From positions 1 to 50,928 of the forward strand of contig CAYPHV010000004.1 in the NCBI GenBank assembly GCA_964410645.1: a DNA stretch of 50,928 bases. Reading direction: 5' to 3'. Every line of letters starts with the position of its first letter. The stretch's first letter is position 1. Shown in pieces: positions 42,555 to 50,875 of this stretch. Under the pieces are notes generated by a model. The model searched no databases, was not told where the DNA came from, and saw nothing but the letters and a program-made list of their open reading frames with translations. The position numbers were made by a program, and so were the translations under genes. Origin of the DNA: JALTBU01 sp964410645. GTDB lineage: Bacteria > Campylobacterota > Campylobacteria > Campylobacterales > Nautiliaceae.

Positions 42555-43650
42555 TAAAAAGCCTTTTTAATTCCAAATGCGCTATATAATTATCTTTTAC
42601 CAAAGCCGGAGGTATAAAATATTCCGGTTTGGTCTTGTTTAAAATATAAATATGCTCCGGTTTGTTAAAATTTCCAATGGTTGCCCTGAGGAGTGAATTG
42701 TGAGCGTCTATTTTAAATTCTTTTTCCAAACGAACAATGAAATTATGATAAATTTTTGCCTCAAAATCAATATTGACAAGTTTTTTTTCAAAAGAAAAAT
42801 CAAAATTTTCTGTTAAATCAGAAGAAGTTTCCAGCGAATACATATAAATATCATAAATGTTTTTACCCTTTTTTATCCATCTGTCTTCATATTTGCTGAT
42901 AATTTCATACGGTATATTTTTTTTGATTTCGATATGTGCTTTTGAAAATTGCAGGAATTCGCTTAAAGAATAATTAAAATAATTTTCACTGTCTGTTCTG
43001 AGATGTAAAAATTTATTTTTTTTAAGTGTTCTTATGCATTCTTTTATAAAATTTTTGTTTATTACGCGTCTGTGCGGTTTTTTGTCCCATGGAACGGGAA
43101 AATGCACGTATATGCCCTCAAGTCTGTTTGAGGGAATTTTACTCAGAATTATTCTTGCGTCATGACTTAGTATCTTTACGTTGTTTAGGCCTTCATATTC
43201 AATTCTTTTTAAAACCTGTTCAATCGACGGCTTGTATATTTCTATTCCCAAAATTAATTTATCCGGATATTTTTTTGCCAGATGTATTAAATGCCTTCCG
43301 CTTCCGAATCCAACTTCAATTATATCGGTATTATCTAAATTATCATTGATCTTAAGCAGATTTTTATTGGGTAATTTTTCTTTTATGCCGCTTATGTTTT
43401 CGAAAACAATTTTTGCATGGTTTAGTTCAATAAACGCTTTGTAGGCTTTTTTTATTTCGCTTGTCAGCGGTCTTGTAATTTTGTCATATTTGACCAGGAA
43501 TCCTTTTTTATGCTTTTTTACCGATATTAAAAATACTCCGTTTTTTGTTTTTACCCCTATTAAATTTTCGGCTTTAAACAAAAAAGTTATGTCGTTTTTT
43601 TGTGCGGGAAAAGAAATTGAAGAAAGTTTATCTATAACGATATGGGGCAT
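42547..43650 (-). CDS. trmB: tRNA (guanine-N7-)-methyltransferase
   Basis: TrmB methylates G46 in the variable loop of tRNA. The 367-residue protein is longer than the enteric form (about 240), as usual in Campylobacterota, with an extra N-terminal domain of about 100 residues. The methyltransferase core has DIIEVGFGSGRHLIHLAKKY, GIEIYKPSIEQVLKRI and YVHFPVPWDKKPHRRVINK. Its start shares one base with the stop of the FN3 lipoprotein gene (TGATG). Order with ftsE matches C. jejuni. Confidence 0.92.
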   Translation of the reverse strand: MPHIVIDKLSSISFPAQKNDITFLFKAENLIGVKTKNGVFLISVKKHKKGFLVKYDKITRPLTSEIKKAYKAFIELNHAKIVFENISGIKEKLPNKNLLKINDNLDNTDIIEVGFGSGRHLIHLAKKYPDKLILGIEIYKPSIEQVLKRIEYEGLNNVKILSHDARIILSKIPSNRLEGIYVHFPVPWDKKPHRRVINKNFIKECIRTLKKNKFLHLRTDSENYFNYSLSEFLQFSKAHIEIKKNIPYEIISKYEDRWIKKGKNIYDIYMYSLETSSDLTENFDFSFEKKLVNIDFEAKIYHNFIVRLEKEFKIDAHNSLLRATIGNFNKPEHIYILNKTKPEYFIPPALVKDNYIAHLELKRLFNE

Positions 43651-44846
43651 CAGTCAACCTTAATAATTGCAGGTTTATTCGAAATTAAACCGTATTTATC
43701 CACTTCATATATTTTATATTCATAATTTTTTTTAGTATTTATTGTATCAATAAATCTGTTTGAATTTGCTATATATTTTTTTGTAACAGATTTGAACAGT
43801 GAAATATTTTCTTTTTTTATAATTAGATATTTTTTAGCCCTGTTGTCAGAAGAGGTGAAAATAAACTCTATTTGATTGCCCGTTTTATTAGTAGATACAA
43901 TAGGTGCCGCCGGTTTGGTGAGAGTTTCTCCCATGGCGGTCGGAGTGTCGCTTAGCAGCGATTCCGTATGATGCTTTGACACGGCTGTAATTTTATAATA
44001 TCTTTTTATCCCGTCTTTATTTATATGATCAACAAAAGTCGTTGAATATATCTTTTTGTAAAAATGAAAACTTCCATTAGGAGTATCCGAAATATATATT
44101 TTATATGCACTTGCTTTTACAGGGGAAAACGTCACTACTATTTTTTTAGGCAGATTGGTGCTCGCTGTTGTTTTTAAAATTACAGACGGTTTTTTAAATG
44201 TTGAAACAACTATCGGGTTTGAAGGAAACGATGTTATACCGTCGTAGCTTTTTGCAATTATTCTGTATTTATAAATTTTGCCGTCCTGCAAATTTTGATC
44301 AATGTATTCCACGTTTAAACGCGGTTTAATAGTTGTAAGTGCTTCCCATTTTGTTTTTTTGTCGTTATATCTTTGAATAATATATTCTTTTACTCTTTCG
44401 TTTGGGTGAGGTCTGAAAATTATTTTAACTTTACCTTTTGCGATGGGTCTGGCTTCAAGAGGTATTACGGGCGATAGTCTTGGCATAGTCGCCTGGCTTA
44501 TTTCTTTTGAAAGAGAAGGGGCGCCGTTTTGATCAAATGTGGCGATTTTGTATTTGTAAATATGTCCCGGTTTTAAATTGGTATCTACATAAATAGATTT
44601 GTATGGGTTGTTGATTGTGGCTATTTCTTCCCATTTTTTATTTTTGGCGTTATATCTTTGGACATAATACCCTTTTATATTGGGAACTGTGTTCCAAAAC
44701 AGGGCAATTGCGTTTCTGTCCGGATATGCTTTAAATGTTTTTACGGCAGGCAGATTCGGATTGGATTTAGGGGAAGGCCTGTTAAAATTTGTGGCACATC
44801 CGCTCATAATTATCAAAAACAGTATGTAAGGTATTAATTTTTTCAT
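43650..44846 (-). CDS. Fibronectin type III lipoprotein, FlpA-like
   Basis: A 398-residue protein with a lipoprotein signal (MKKLIPYILFLIIMSGC) and tandem fibronectin type III domains from residue 30, visible as repeated GYYVQRYN, KYKIATFDQNG, EYIIQRYN and KYRIIAKSYDG blocks. It matches the position and domain type of C. jejuni FlpA, a fibronectin-binding adhesin. In a free-living host the role is likely surface attachment or envelope structure. Its start lies within the rluD 3' end, a 65-base overlap, with an AAAAGGAAACCAAT binding site inside rluD. Confidence 0.88.
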   Translation of the reverse strand: MKKLIPYILFLIIMSGCATNFNRPSPKSNPNLPAVKTFKAYPDRNAIALFWNTVPNIKGYYVQRYNAKNKKWEEIATINNPYKSIYVDTNLKPGHIYKYKIATFDQNGAPSLSKEISQATMPRLSPVIPLEARPIAKGKVKIIFRPHPNERVKEYIIQRYNDKKTKWEALTTIKPRLNVEYIDQNLQDGKIYKYRIIAKSYDGITSFPSNPIVVSTFKKPSVILKTTASTNLPKKIVVTFSPVKASAYKIYISDTPNGSFHFYKKIYSTTFVDHINKDGIKRYYKITAVSKHHTESLLSDTPTAMGETLTKPAAPIVSTNKTGNQIEFIFTSSDNRAKKYLIIKKENISLFKSVTKKYIANSNRFIDTINTKKNYEYKIYEVDKYGLISNKPAIIKVD

Positions 44847-45717
44847 ATTGGTTTCCTTTTAAAAGATTTTTAAAATCATTAAATATAGGTGCAATTATAC
44901 TAAGTTTTTTTCCGTTTGGATGGGTAAAATATATTTCCCTTGCGTGAAGCATTACCCTTTTAGTTTTTTGTTTTTTTGCCCCGTATGTTTTGTCTCCCAA
45001 AATGTATCTTCCCATGGAAAAGAGATGAACTCTTATCTGATGCGTTCTGCCTGTGTATAATTTCGCGGCTGCAAGATTGTCTTCAAGAGGGACAAAAAGG
45101 GTCTTGGCCACTCTCCCGGAATAAACCACCGCCATTTTAAGTCTGTTTTTAGGATTTCTGCCTATGGGTCTGTCGATACATACCGCATCTTTCAAAGGCA
45201 GATTTGTAAAAAACACATAATATCTCCCCATGCTTTTGTCTTTTAGCTGATCGCTTAAAAACCGGTGTGTTTTATTGTTTTTGGCAATTACCAGCGCTCC
45301 GCTTGTTTCTTTGTCAATCCTGTGGACTATCCCGAATCTCTCTTCCCCGGCTAATGTTGAGAGCGAAAATCCTTTGGCTTTCAGCCAGTCCACAAGTGTT
45401 GCCTTTTTATAGCTTGGTGCCGGATGGACTACGATTCCGGGCGGTTTGTTTATTACCAGTAAATCTTCATCTTCATAAATAATGGGAATATCAAAGTCTA
45501 CTTTTTTGTATTCTTTCTGCTCTGTATCCGGGATTTGGATTTCTATTATATCGCCCGGATTTAGCCTTATTCCGCCTTTTTTGGCCGGTTTTGAATTTAT
45601 TTTTACCAAATTTTTATCGATAAGCCCTTCTATCTGATTTCTGGCCGTATTTAATTTGTTGCTTAAAAATTTGTCGACCCTGATTTGTCTGTCTGCGATT
45701 AATTTTTTATTTTTCAT
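44782..45717 (-). CDS. RluD-type 23S rRNA pseudouridine synthase
   Basis: The 311-residue protein has an N-terminal S4 domain (QIRVDKFLSNKL) and a catalytic domain with the Asp motif VHRIDKETSGALVIAKN and RTHQIRVHLFSMGRYILG. It modifies 23S rRNA, likely around helix 69 if it is a true RluD. The last 22 residues (after NLLKGNQYEK) overlap the next gene and look like an accidental extension. It heads the leftward run and is divergent from rho. Confidence 0.88.
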   Translation of the reverse strand: MKNKKLIADRQIRVDKFLSNKLNTARNQIEGLIDKNLVKINSKPAKKGGIRLNPGDIIEIQIPDTEQKEYKKVDFDIPIIYEDEDLLVINKPPGIVVHPAPSYKKATLVDWLKAKGFSLSTLAGEERFGIVHRIDKETSGALVIAKNNKTHRFLSDQLKDKSMGRYYVFFTNLPLKDAVCIDRPIGRNPKNRLKMAVVYSGRVAKTLFVPLEDNLAAAKLYTGRTHQIRVHLFSMGRYILGDKTYGAKKQKTKRVMLHAREIYFTHPNGKKLSIIAPIFNDFKNLLKGNQYEKINTLHTVFDNYERMCHKF

Positions 45718-45769
45718 AATGCCTGCTTTGTGTTATTTATTTCCTGTTTTTATTGAATTTTACCAAAAC

Positions 45770-45798
45770 TTGACAAAAATTTTTTATTTAATTAAAAT
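45770..45798 (+). promoter_or_regulatory. Sigma-70 promoter of rho
   Basis: TTGACA (45770-45775), exactly 17 bases, then TAAAAT (45793-45798). Transcription would start near 45805, leaving a leader of about 70 bases before the rho ATG. The leader has a C-containing stretch (GCCGACAGCCCGTCTATCTG) that stands out in AT-rich DNA and could help Rho autoregulation. Confidence 0.65.
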
Positions 45799-45876
45799 CG
45801 CACAAAACATAAAAAAAGAGCCGACAGCCCGTCTATCTGTTTTTAACTTCAAAATTATCTACAAGGATTAAATCAT

Positions 45877-47247
45877 ATGGAAAAAGATCAGGAAATTTCA
45901 ACAAATACACAAATGCACGAAACAAACGGAAATATAAAAGAAAAAGAAAATCCAAACCCCCGTCAGAGAAAGCAAAGAACGCATATTCCCGTTGTAGGCT
46001 ATACTATTGAGACGTTAAGAAGTATGCCTACGGATAAATTAATTGAAATTGCAAAAAAACTGGATGTGGAAAACCCTCAGGAATTCAAACGTCAGGATTT
46101 AATGTTTGAAATACTCAAAAACCAGGTTGCAAAAGGCGGATATCTGCTTTTTACCGGTATTTTGGAAATTATGTCCGACGGATACGGATTTTTAAGAAGT
46201 ATAGGCGGAAATTTTGAAAATTCTGTAAATGATGTATATGTTTCCCAGACACAGATAAGAAGATTTGCTCTGAGAACCGGTGATATTGTAACAGGTCAGA
46301 TAAGACCTCCCAAAGATCAGGAAAAATATTACGCACTTTTGAAAATAGAGGCTGTTAATTATCTGCCTCCCGAAGGAACTAAGAAAAGGCCTCTTTTTGA
46401 TAATCTGACGCCGCTTTATCCAGATGAAAAACTCAAACTTGAATACGAGCCCAAAAAACTCACAGGCCGGGTGCTTGATTTATTTGCCCCGATAGGAAAA
46501 GGACAGAGAGGGCTTGTTGTAGCGCCTCCAAGAAGCGGTAAAACGGTATTTTTAAAAGAAATTGCCCATGGAATTACGCATAATCATCCCGAAGTAACGC
46601 TTATGGTGCTTTTGGTTGATGAAAGGCCCGAGGAAGTTACCGATATGCAAAGAAGCGTAAAAGGCGAAGTGTACAGCTCAACGTTCGACAAACCGGCTCA
46701 AAATCACGTAAGAGTGGCCGAACTTGTTATAGAAAAAGCAAAAAGAATGGTGGAAATGGGAAAAGATGTTGTAATTTTGCTTGATTCAATTACAAGGCTT
46801 GCAAGGGCTTATAATACGGTAACTCCGGCAAGCGGTAAAATTTTAAGCGGCGGGGTTGACGCAAACGCCCTGCATAAACCGAAAAGATTTTTCGGGGCCG
46901 CAAGAAACATAGAAGAGGGCGGAAGTCTGACTATTATCGCAACGGCGCTTATCGATACCGGTTCAAAAATGGATGAGGTTATTTTTGAAGAATTCAAAGG
47001 CACTGGTAATATGGAAGCGGTGCTTAGCCGTAGAATTGCCGACAGAAGAATTTATCCTGCAATTGATTTACTCAAATCCGGCACAAGAAAAGAAGAACTT
47101 ATTTTAAGCGAGGAAGAACTTGCAAAAGTTTGGGCTATAAGAAATATAATAAGCGATATGGATGAAATAGAGGCTCTTAAACTTATGTATTCAAAAATGC
47201 TCAAAACCAAAAACAATCAGGAATTTTTAAGCGTTATCAACGAATGA
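45877..47247 (+). CDS. rho: Transcription termination factor Rho
   Basis: Rho is the ring-shaped RNA helicase that ends transcripts. The 456-residue protein has an extra charged N-terminus (1-45), the N-terminal RNA-binding domain, the primary cold-shock fold (GILEIMSDGYGFLRS), Walker A VAPPRSGKTVFLKEIAHG, Walker B VVILLDSITRLARAYN and the Q/R loops (GGVDANALHKPKRFFGAARN). All key motifs are present. It ends over the murI start by 4 bases (ATGA). Confidence 0.97.
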   Translation: MEKDQEISTNTQMHETNGNIKEKENPNPRQRKQRTHIPVVGYTIETLRSMPTDKLIEIAKKLDVENPQEFKRQDLMFEILKNQVAKGGYLLFTGILEIMSDGYGFLRSIGGNFENSVNDVYVSQTQIRRFALRTGDIVTGQIRPPKDQEKYYALLKIEAVNYLPPEGTKKRPLFDNLTPLYPDEKLKLEYEPKKLTGRVLDLFAPIGKGQRGLVVAPPRSGKTVFLKEIAHGITHNHPEVTLMVLLVDERPEEVTDMQRSVKGEVYSSTFDKPAQNHVRVAELVIEKAKRMVEMGKDVVILLDSITRLARAYNTVTPASGKILSGGVDANALHKPKRFFGAARNIEEGGSLTIIATALIDTGSKMDEVIFEEFKGTGNMEAVLSRRIADRRIYPAIDLLKSGTRKEELILSEEELAKVWAIRNIISDMDEIEALKLMYSKMLKTKNNQEFLSVINE

Positions 47248-47756
47248 AATGCGGAATTTTTGACAGCGGAATAGGGGGCTTAAGCGTTGCTAAATCCATA
47301 ATCAATGCCAAACTTTTTGAGAAAATTATCTATTACGGGGATACTGCAAGAGTTCCTTACGGAAACAAAAACGAATCCACAATAATCCGATATTCCCTTG
47401 ANNNNNNNNNNNNNNNNNNNNNNNNNNNNNNNNNNNNNNNNNNNNNNNNNNNNNNNNNNNNNNNNNNNNNNNNNNNNNNNNNNNNNNNNNNNNNNNNNNN
47501 NCTTTATTTTAAAAATATCGACAGGAAAAAAATAGATATAGTAATTCTCGGCTGCACCCATTATCCTTTTTTATCTAAATCTTTACAAAAATATTTTCCT
47601 AATGCAAAGCTTATACACTCAGGCCAGGCGATAGTGGAACTTTTGCAAAATGAATATAATTTAACTCCTAAAAAATTAACTTCAATAAACCTTCTTGCAA
47701 GCGACGACCCTCAAAATTTAAGACAAAAAGCAAAAGATTGGCTGAATATTGATTAA
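47244..47756 (+). CDS. murI: Glutamate racemase, split by an assembly gap
   Basis: MurI makes D-glutamate for peptidoglycan. The N-terminal 52 residues read MKCGIFDSGIGGLSVAKSII and YYGDTARVPYGNK; the C-terminal 85 start at LYFKN and include the second catalytic Cys in ILGCTHYPFLSKS. The first catalytic Cys (usually in an ACNTA motif) is missing because it falls in the 100-N run. A normal racemase is about 250 residues, so roughly 110-120 codons are absent and the true gap is larger than 100 bases. Both halves happen to be in one frame. It is translationally coupled to rho. Confidence 0.9.
   Translation: MKCGIFDSGIGGLSVAKSIINAKLFEKIIYYGDTARVPYGNKNESTIIRYSLXXXXXXXXXXXXXXXXXXXXXXXXXXXXXXXXXXLYFKNIDRKKIDIVILGCTHYPFLSKSLQKYFPNAKLIHSGQAIVELLQNEYNLTPKKLTSINLLASDDPQNLRQKAKDWLNID
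47402..47501. other. Assembly gap of 100 N inside murI
   Basis: Exactly 100 N, a placeholder. From the usual MurI length about 340-360 bases should be missing, so the stated gap is too short. Confidence 0.97.
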
Positions 47757-47812
47757 AAATTTTGCGGTATAATAAGGATAAGATTTAATTTTATTGTAAT
47801 AAAGGATAAAAA

Positions 47813-48207
47813 ATGGAAAAGCTTAGCCTTTTACTGATATTTGTCGGTATTATATTTGCAAATAATATAAATTTAAGCAAATGTGATGTTTTTACAAACG
47901 TTTTACAGTTACCTTATCCACATCTCACGCTTTGCCTTACAGTACAAAAATTCATTTGTCAATTCCAAGCTGGCTATGGTATAACCCGTTGGCCAAAGAT
48001 TATAAAGACCCAAAAGATTCAGGCGGTATAAATCTTGACTGTTTAACCCATCCGTGTTTTAATGTAACTTTTCAAAAAGAGGGCAGCGGCTGGGGAGGAG
48101 TTGGAAGCAGTGCTAAAAAATATCAAGAGACAAACAGAACCTCGGATATAAACGCTTCTTCCACAATAAAGGCCAATAAAAATGAAGTTAAAAAACTGAA
48201 CTGGTAA
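47813..48207 (+). pseudogene. Exported protein gene with a frameshift (pseudogene or sequencing error)
   Basis: The first frame (47813-48031) starts with a good AAAGGATAAAAA site and a signal peptide (MEKLSLLLIFVGIIFANNIN), then KCDVFTNVLQ. From about 47890-47930 sense continues in another frame to 48207, with SIPSWLWYNPLAKDYKDPKD, CLTHPCFNVTF and EGSGWGGVGSS. Losing one base in a T-run (47889-47893 or 47901-47904) would explain the change. A TATAAT lies at 47768-47773. The joined product would be about 130 residues. I do not recognise the family. Confidence 0.6.
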
Positions 48208-48244
48208 TGGGACAAAAGCGCATAAAATTATGGATAAACCGGGA

Positions 48245-48667
48245 TTAATAATTTTCCCAGAAAAAATTTATCCATTCATCTGTTTTGTGAAAATAAAAAT
48301 CAGGCTTGAACTTTGAAGCCGGTTTATAAAAAATTGATATCGTTTGGAATTTTTTTTCAGGATATTTTTCTTTTAATATTTTTATAACTTTTATGAAGGT
48401 GTCTCCGCTGTCGCTTATATCGTCAACAATCAAAATATTTGAATAATTTGATAAATCCGGAATATTAAAAATATCTGTTTTATCAAGTTTTTCGGTTTTG
48501 TTATAAGAGATGGCATTTATTGAAAATACTTCTCTTATGCCGAATTTTTCTGCCAAATGATGCGTAAATGTAAGGCCTCCTCTTGCGATTGCAAGTAATG
48601 CGTCAGGCTTTTTTATATTTAAGTTTTTTATATCTTTTTTGAATTCATTATAAGAATATTTTTTCAT
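48245..48667 (-). CDS. Phosphoribosyltransferase
   Basis: The 140-residue type I phosphoribosyltransferase has the PRPP-binding loop NILIVDDISDSGDTFIKVI and an early ALLAIARGGLTFTHHLAEKF. The small size and late FHKTDEWINFFWENY are like xanthine-guanine/hypoxanthine-type salvage enzymes (Gpt group). The base it uses cannot be told from the sequence. It is divergent from the fused membrane gene and convergent with the frameshifted gene. Confidence 0.85.
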   Translation of the reverse strand: MKKYSYNEFKKDIKNLNIKKPDALLAIARGGLTFTHHLAEKFGIREVFSINAISYNKTEKLDKTDIFNIPDLSNYSNILIVDDISDSGDTFIKVIKILKEKYPEKKFQTISIFYKPASKFKPDFYFHKTDEWINFFWENY

Positions 48668-48714
48668 TGAAGTCCTTTTGGATATAATTATAATATGTTT
48701 TTAAAGGATAAAAA

Positions 48715-50859
48715 ATGGGCCATTTTATACTTAAATTTTTAAAAGAGTTGAATTCTGCGTCTTCTTCCAAAATGATAACACTGGCGGTGGTGTTTGGTTT
48801 GATTGCTGGTTTTTTGCCTGCAGTAAATTTTTTTACAATGATAATTTTTATTTTTGTATTAATATTCAGAATTCCTATCGGACTGTTTTTGGCTTCTTTT
48901 TCTTTATTCGGATTTTTGGGGTATTTGTCCGATCCGGTATTTCATAAAATAGGTTATACCCTGCTGACTTGTAATTTTTTAAAACCGGTTTGGACATTTT
49001 GTTATAATTTGCCGTTATTCAGATGGAGCGGATTCAATAATACCGTGGTAGCGGGTTCTTTAATCAGCGGTATTATTTTGGGAATTGTTTTATATTTTTT
49101 AATGGAAAAAACAATTATATTGTATAAACGCGCTGTATTTGAAAAATTAAAAACAAAAAAATATTTTTCCTGGCTTGTTCCAAATGAAAAAAAAGGTATT
49201 ATAAGAATATCCGGAATCGGATTTGCGGGTATCATAGCTGTTTTGGTAATATTATTTTTTAGTTTTTTACTCGATCCGATAGTGAAATATTCCCTTGAAT
49301 TTTCTTTATCAAAAATTTTACATAAAAAAGTAACTGTTGAAAAAGTAGACGTAAGCCTTAAAAATCTTTCAATAGATATAAAAAATATGCAGATAGACAA
49401 ACTGCTTTTTAAAACGGTATATACAAAACTTGACTGGGGGAAAATTGTTTGGAAAAAATATAAAATAGACAATTTGAAATTTACTGCCCAAACGGATCAA
49501 AACATATACGGCTTAATCAAAAAAAACAGTGAAAATAAAACAAATTCCCTAAAACCGCTCAGTAATTTTCATATATCTTTGCCAAATCCGAAAGATTTGC
49601 TTGCAAGTGAAAATTTGAAAACGTTAAATGCGATAAAAAAATTAGAAACAGATTATAAAAAAACAGAAAAACTTTATAAAAATTTTGATATAAAAAAACA
49701 GAAAAAAAATCTTGCCGATTTGCAAAACAGATTGAATGCCTTGAAAAATGCAAAAATCAAAAATCCGGAAGATTTGAATAAATTAATTAATAATATTAAT
49801 GCTGTTAAAAAAGAAAGCAGTTTAATTCTAACCAAAATCAAAAAGCAGAAAGATATTTTATTAAAAAACAGAAAAATAATAGAAGAAGATATCAAAAATG
49901 TGAAATTAGCCGCCAATGAAGATTTGGCAAATATAAAATCAAAATATGTTTTGCTTAAAAATAAACAGTATTCGAAATTTGCACAGACTTTATTGAAACC
50001 TCAAATTTCAAAATATTTGCATATGGCGTCCGTAATTTACGGGAAAATAAAACCTTATATAAGCGGTAAAGAACAAAAAACACAAAAATATGTAAGAAAA
50101 AAAGGCGAATATATTAAGTTTAAAGATAAAATTTATTATCCGGATTTTGTATTGGTAAATGCTTTTGGAAAAATGAAAACTTCCATAGCAAACTGGCAAA
50201 TAAACCTTAAGAATATTTCAGACGCCCAGGCTTTACTCGGTAAAAAAGGCAGAGTAAGTTTTTTTGGTAAAGGTAAATTTTTTGATGTAGGGGGTAAAAT
50301 TACGTATTTGAAAAATGTTGATTTTGATATATACGGGAATAACATTGTATTAAACAATGTAAATTTTAATTATTTTAACCTTAATTCATTTGTTAATGCC
50401 AAAATTATCGGCTATTTAAGTAAAGATGCGGTTGATGCCAAAATTATCGGTAATTTTATGAAAGTAAAAATAGAGGCAAATACAAAAATTAAAAAGTTGT
50501 TGGGAAACAGTTTAAATAATATAAATAATTTTAATATAATTACAAATATAAGCGGAAATGTTGATTCTCCCAAGATTCGTATAAATTCGGATTTGGATAA
50601 AATTTTTTCAAAAATATTGCAAAACAGACTGAATGAAGAAATAAATAAAAAAACTTTACAGGCCAGAAAAATTTTGAATGAAAAGATAAAGTCCAAAAAC
50701 TTAAATATAAACGGAATTAATTTACAGCTGAATGAATTAAACAGTATGGAAAATATAAGGAATTTAATGAAAAAAGAAGCGGTCAGTATTGTTAAATCAA
50801 AAGAAAACAGTATTAAAAATAGAGGAATAAATAAAATAAAATCGTTATTGCCATTTTAA
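48715..50859 (+). CDS. Fusion of TIGR03546 membrane protein and TIGR03545 AsmA-like protein
   Basis: A 714-residue protein. Residues 1-150 form a multi-span module starting with the LKFLKELNSASSS region, with FNNTVVAGSLISGIILG; it resembles the stand-alone integral membrane family TIGR03546. A further span at about 165-190 leads into a long second part that resembles TIGR03545: AsmA-like start (LEFSLSKILHKKVTVEKVDV), NPKDLLASENLKTLNAIKKL, a coiled coil (about 300-420) and a C-terminal beta-rich region. In other bacteria I recall these as two adjacent genes. Function is unknown; an envelope or lipid-transport role is a guess from AsmA relatives. RBS AAAGGATAAAAA. Confidence 0.78.
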   Translation: MGHFILKFLKELNSASSSKMITLAVVFGLIAGFLPAVNFFTMIIFIFVLIFRIPIGLFLASFSLFGFLGYLSDPVFHKIGYTLLTCNFLKPVWTFCYNLPLFRWSGFNNTVVAGSLISGIILGIVLYFLMEKTIILYKRAVFEKLKTKKYFSWLVPNEKKGIIRISGIGFAGIIAVLVILFFSFLLDPIVKYSLEFSLSKILHKKVTVEKVDVSLKNLSIDIKNMQIDKLLFKTVYTKLDWGKIVWKKYKIDNLKFTAQTDQNIYGLIKKNSENKTNSLKPLSNFHISLPNPKDLLASENLKTLNAIKKLETDYKKTEKLYKNFDIKKQKKNLADLQNRLNALKNAKIKNPEDLNKLINNINAVKKESSLILTKIKKQKDILLKNRKIIEEDIKNVKLAANEDLANIKSKYVLLKNKQYSKFAQTLLKPQISKYLHMASVIYGKIKPYISGKEQKTQKYVRKKGEYIKFKDKIYYPDFVLVNAFGKMKTSIANWQINLKNISDAQALLGKKGRVSFFGKGKFFDVGGKITYLKNVDFDIYGNNIVLNNVNFNYFNLNSFVNAKIIGYLSKDAVDAKIIGNFMKVKIEANTKIKKLLGNSLNNINNFNIITNISGNVDSPKIRINSDLDKIFSKILQNRLNEEINKKTLQARKILNEKIKSKNLNINGINLQLNELNSMENIRNLMKKEAVSIVKSKENSIKNRGINKIKSLLPF

Positions 50860-50875
50860 GAATTGAATTTAGCAG

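Noticed and set aside
47280..47561. Minus-strand frame running through the murI gap
   Set aside because: It exists only because N bases do not create stop codons; murI on the plus strand explains the sequence.
47884..47932. Programmed -1 frameshift in the exported gene after murI
   Set aside because: No X-XXY-YYZ slippery heptamer in the correct frame was found in the window where the frames must change; a lost base or phase-variable T-run is simpler.
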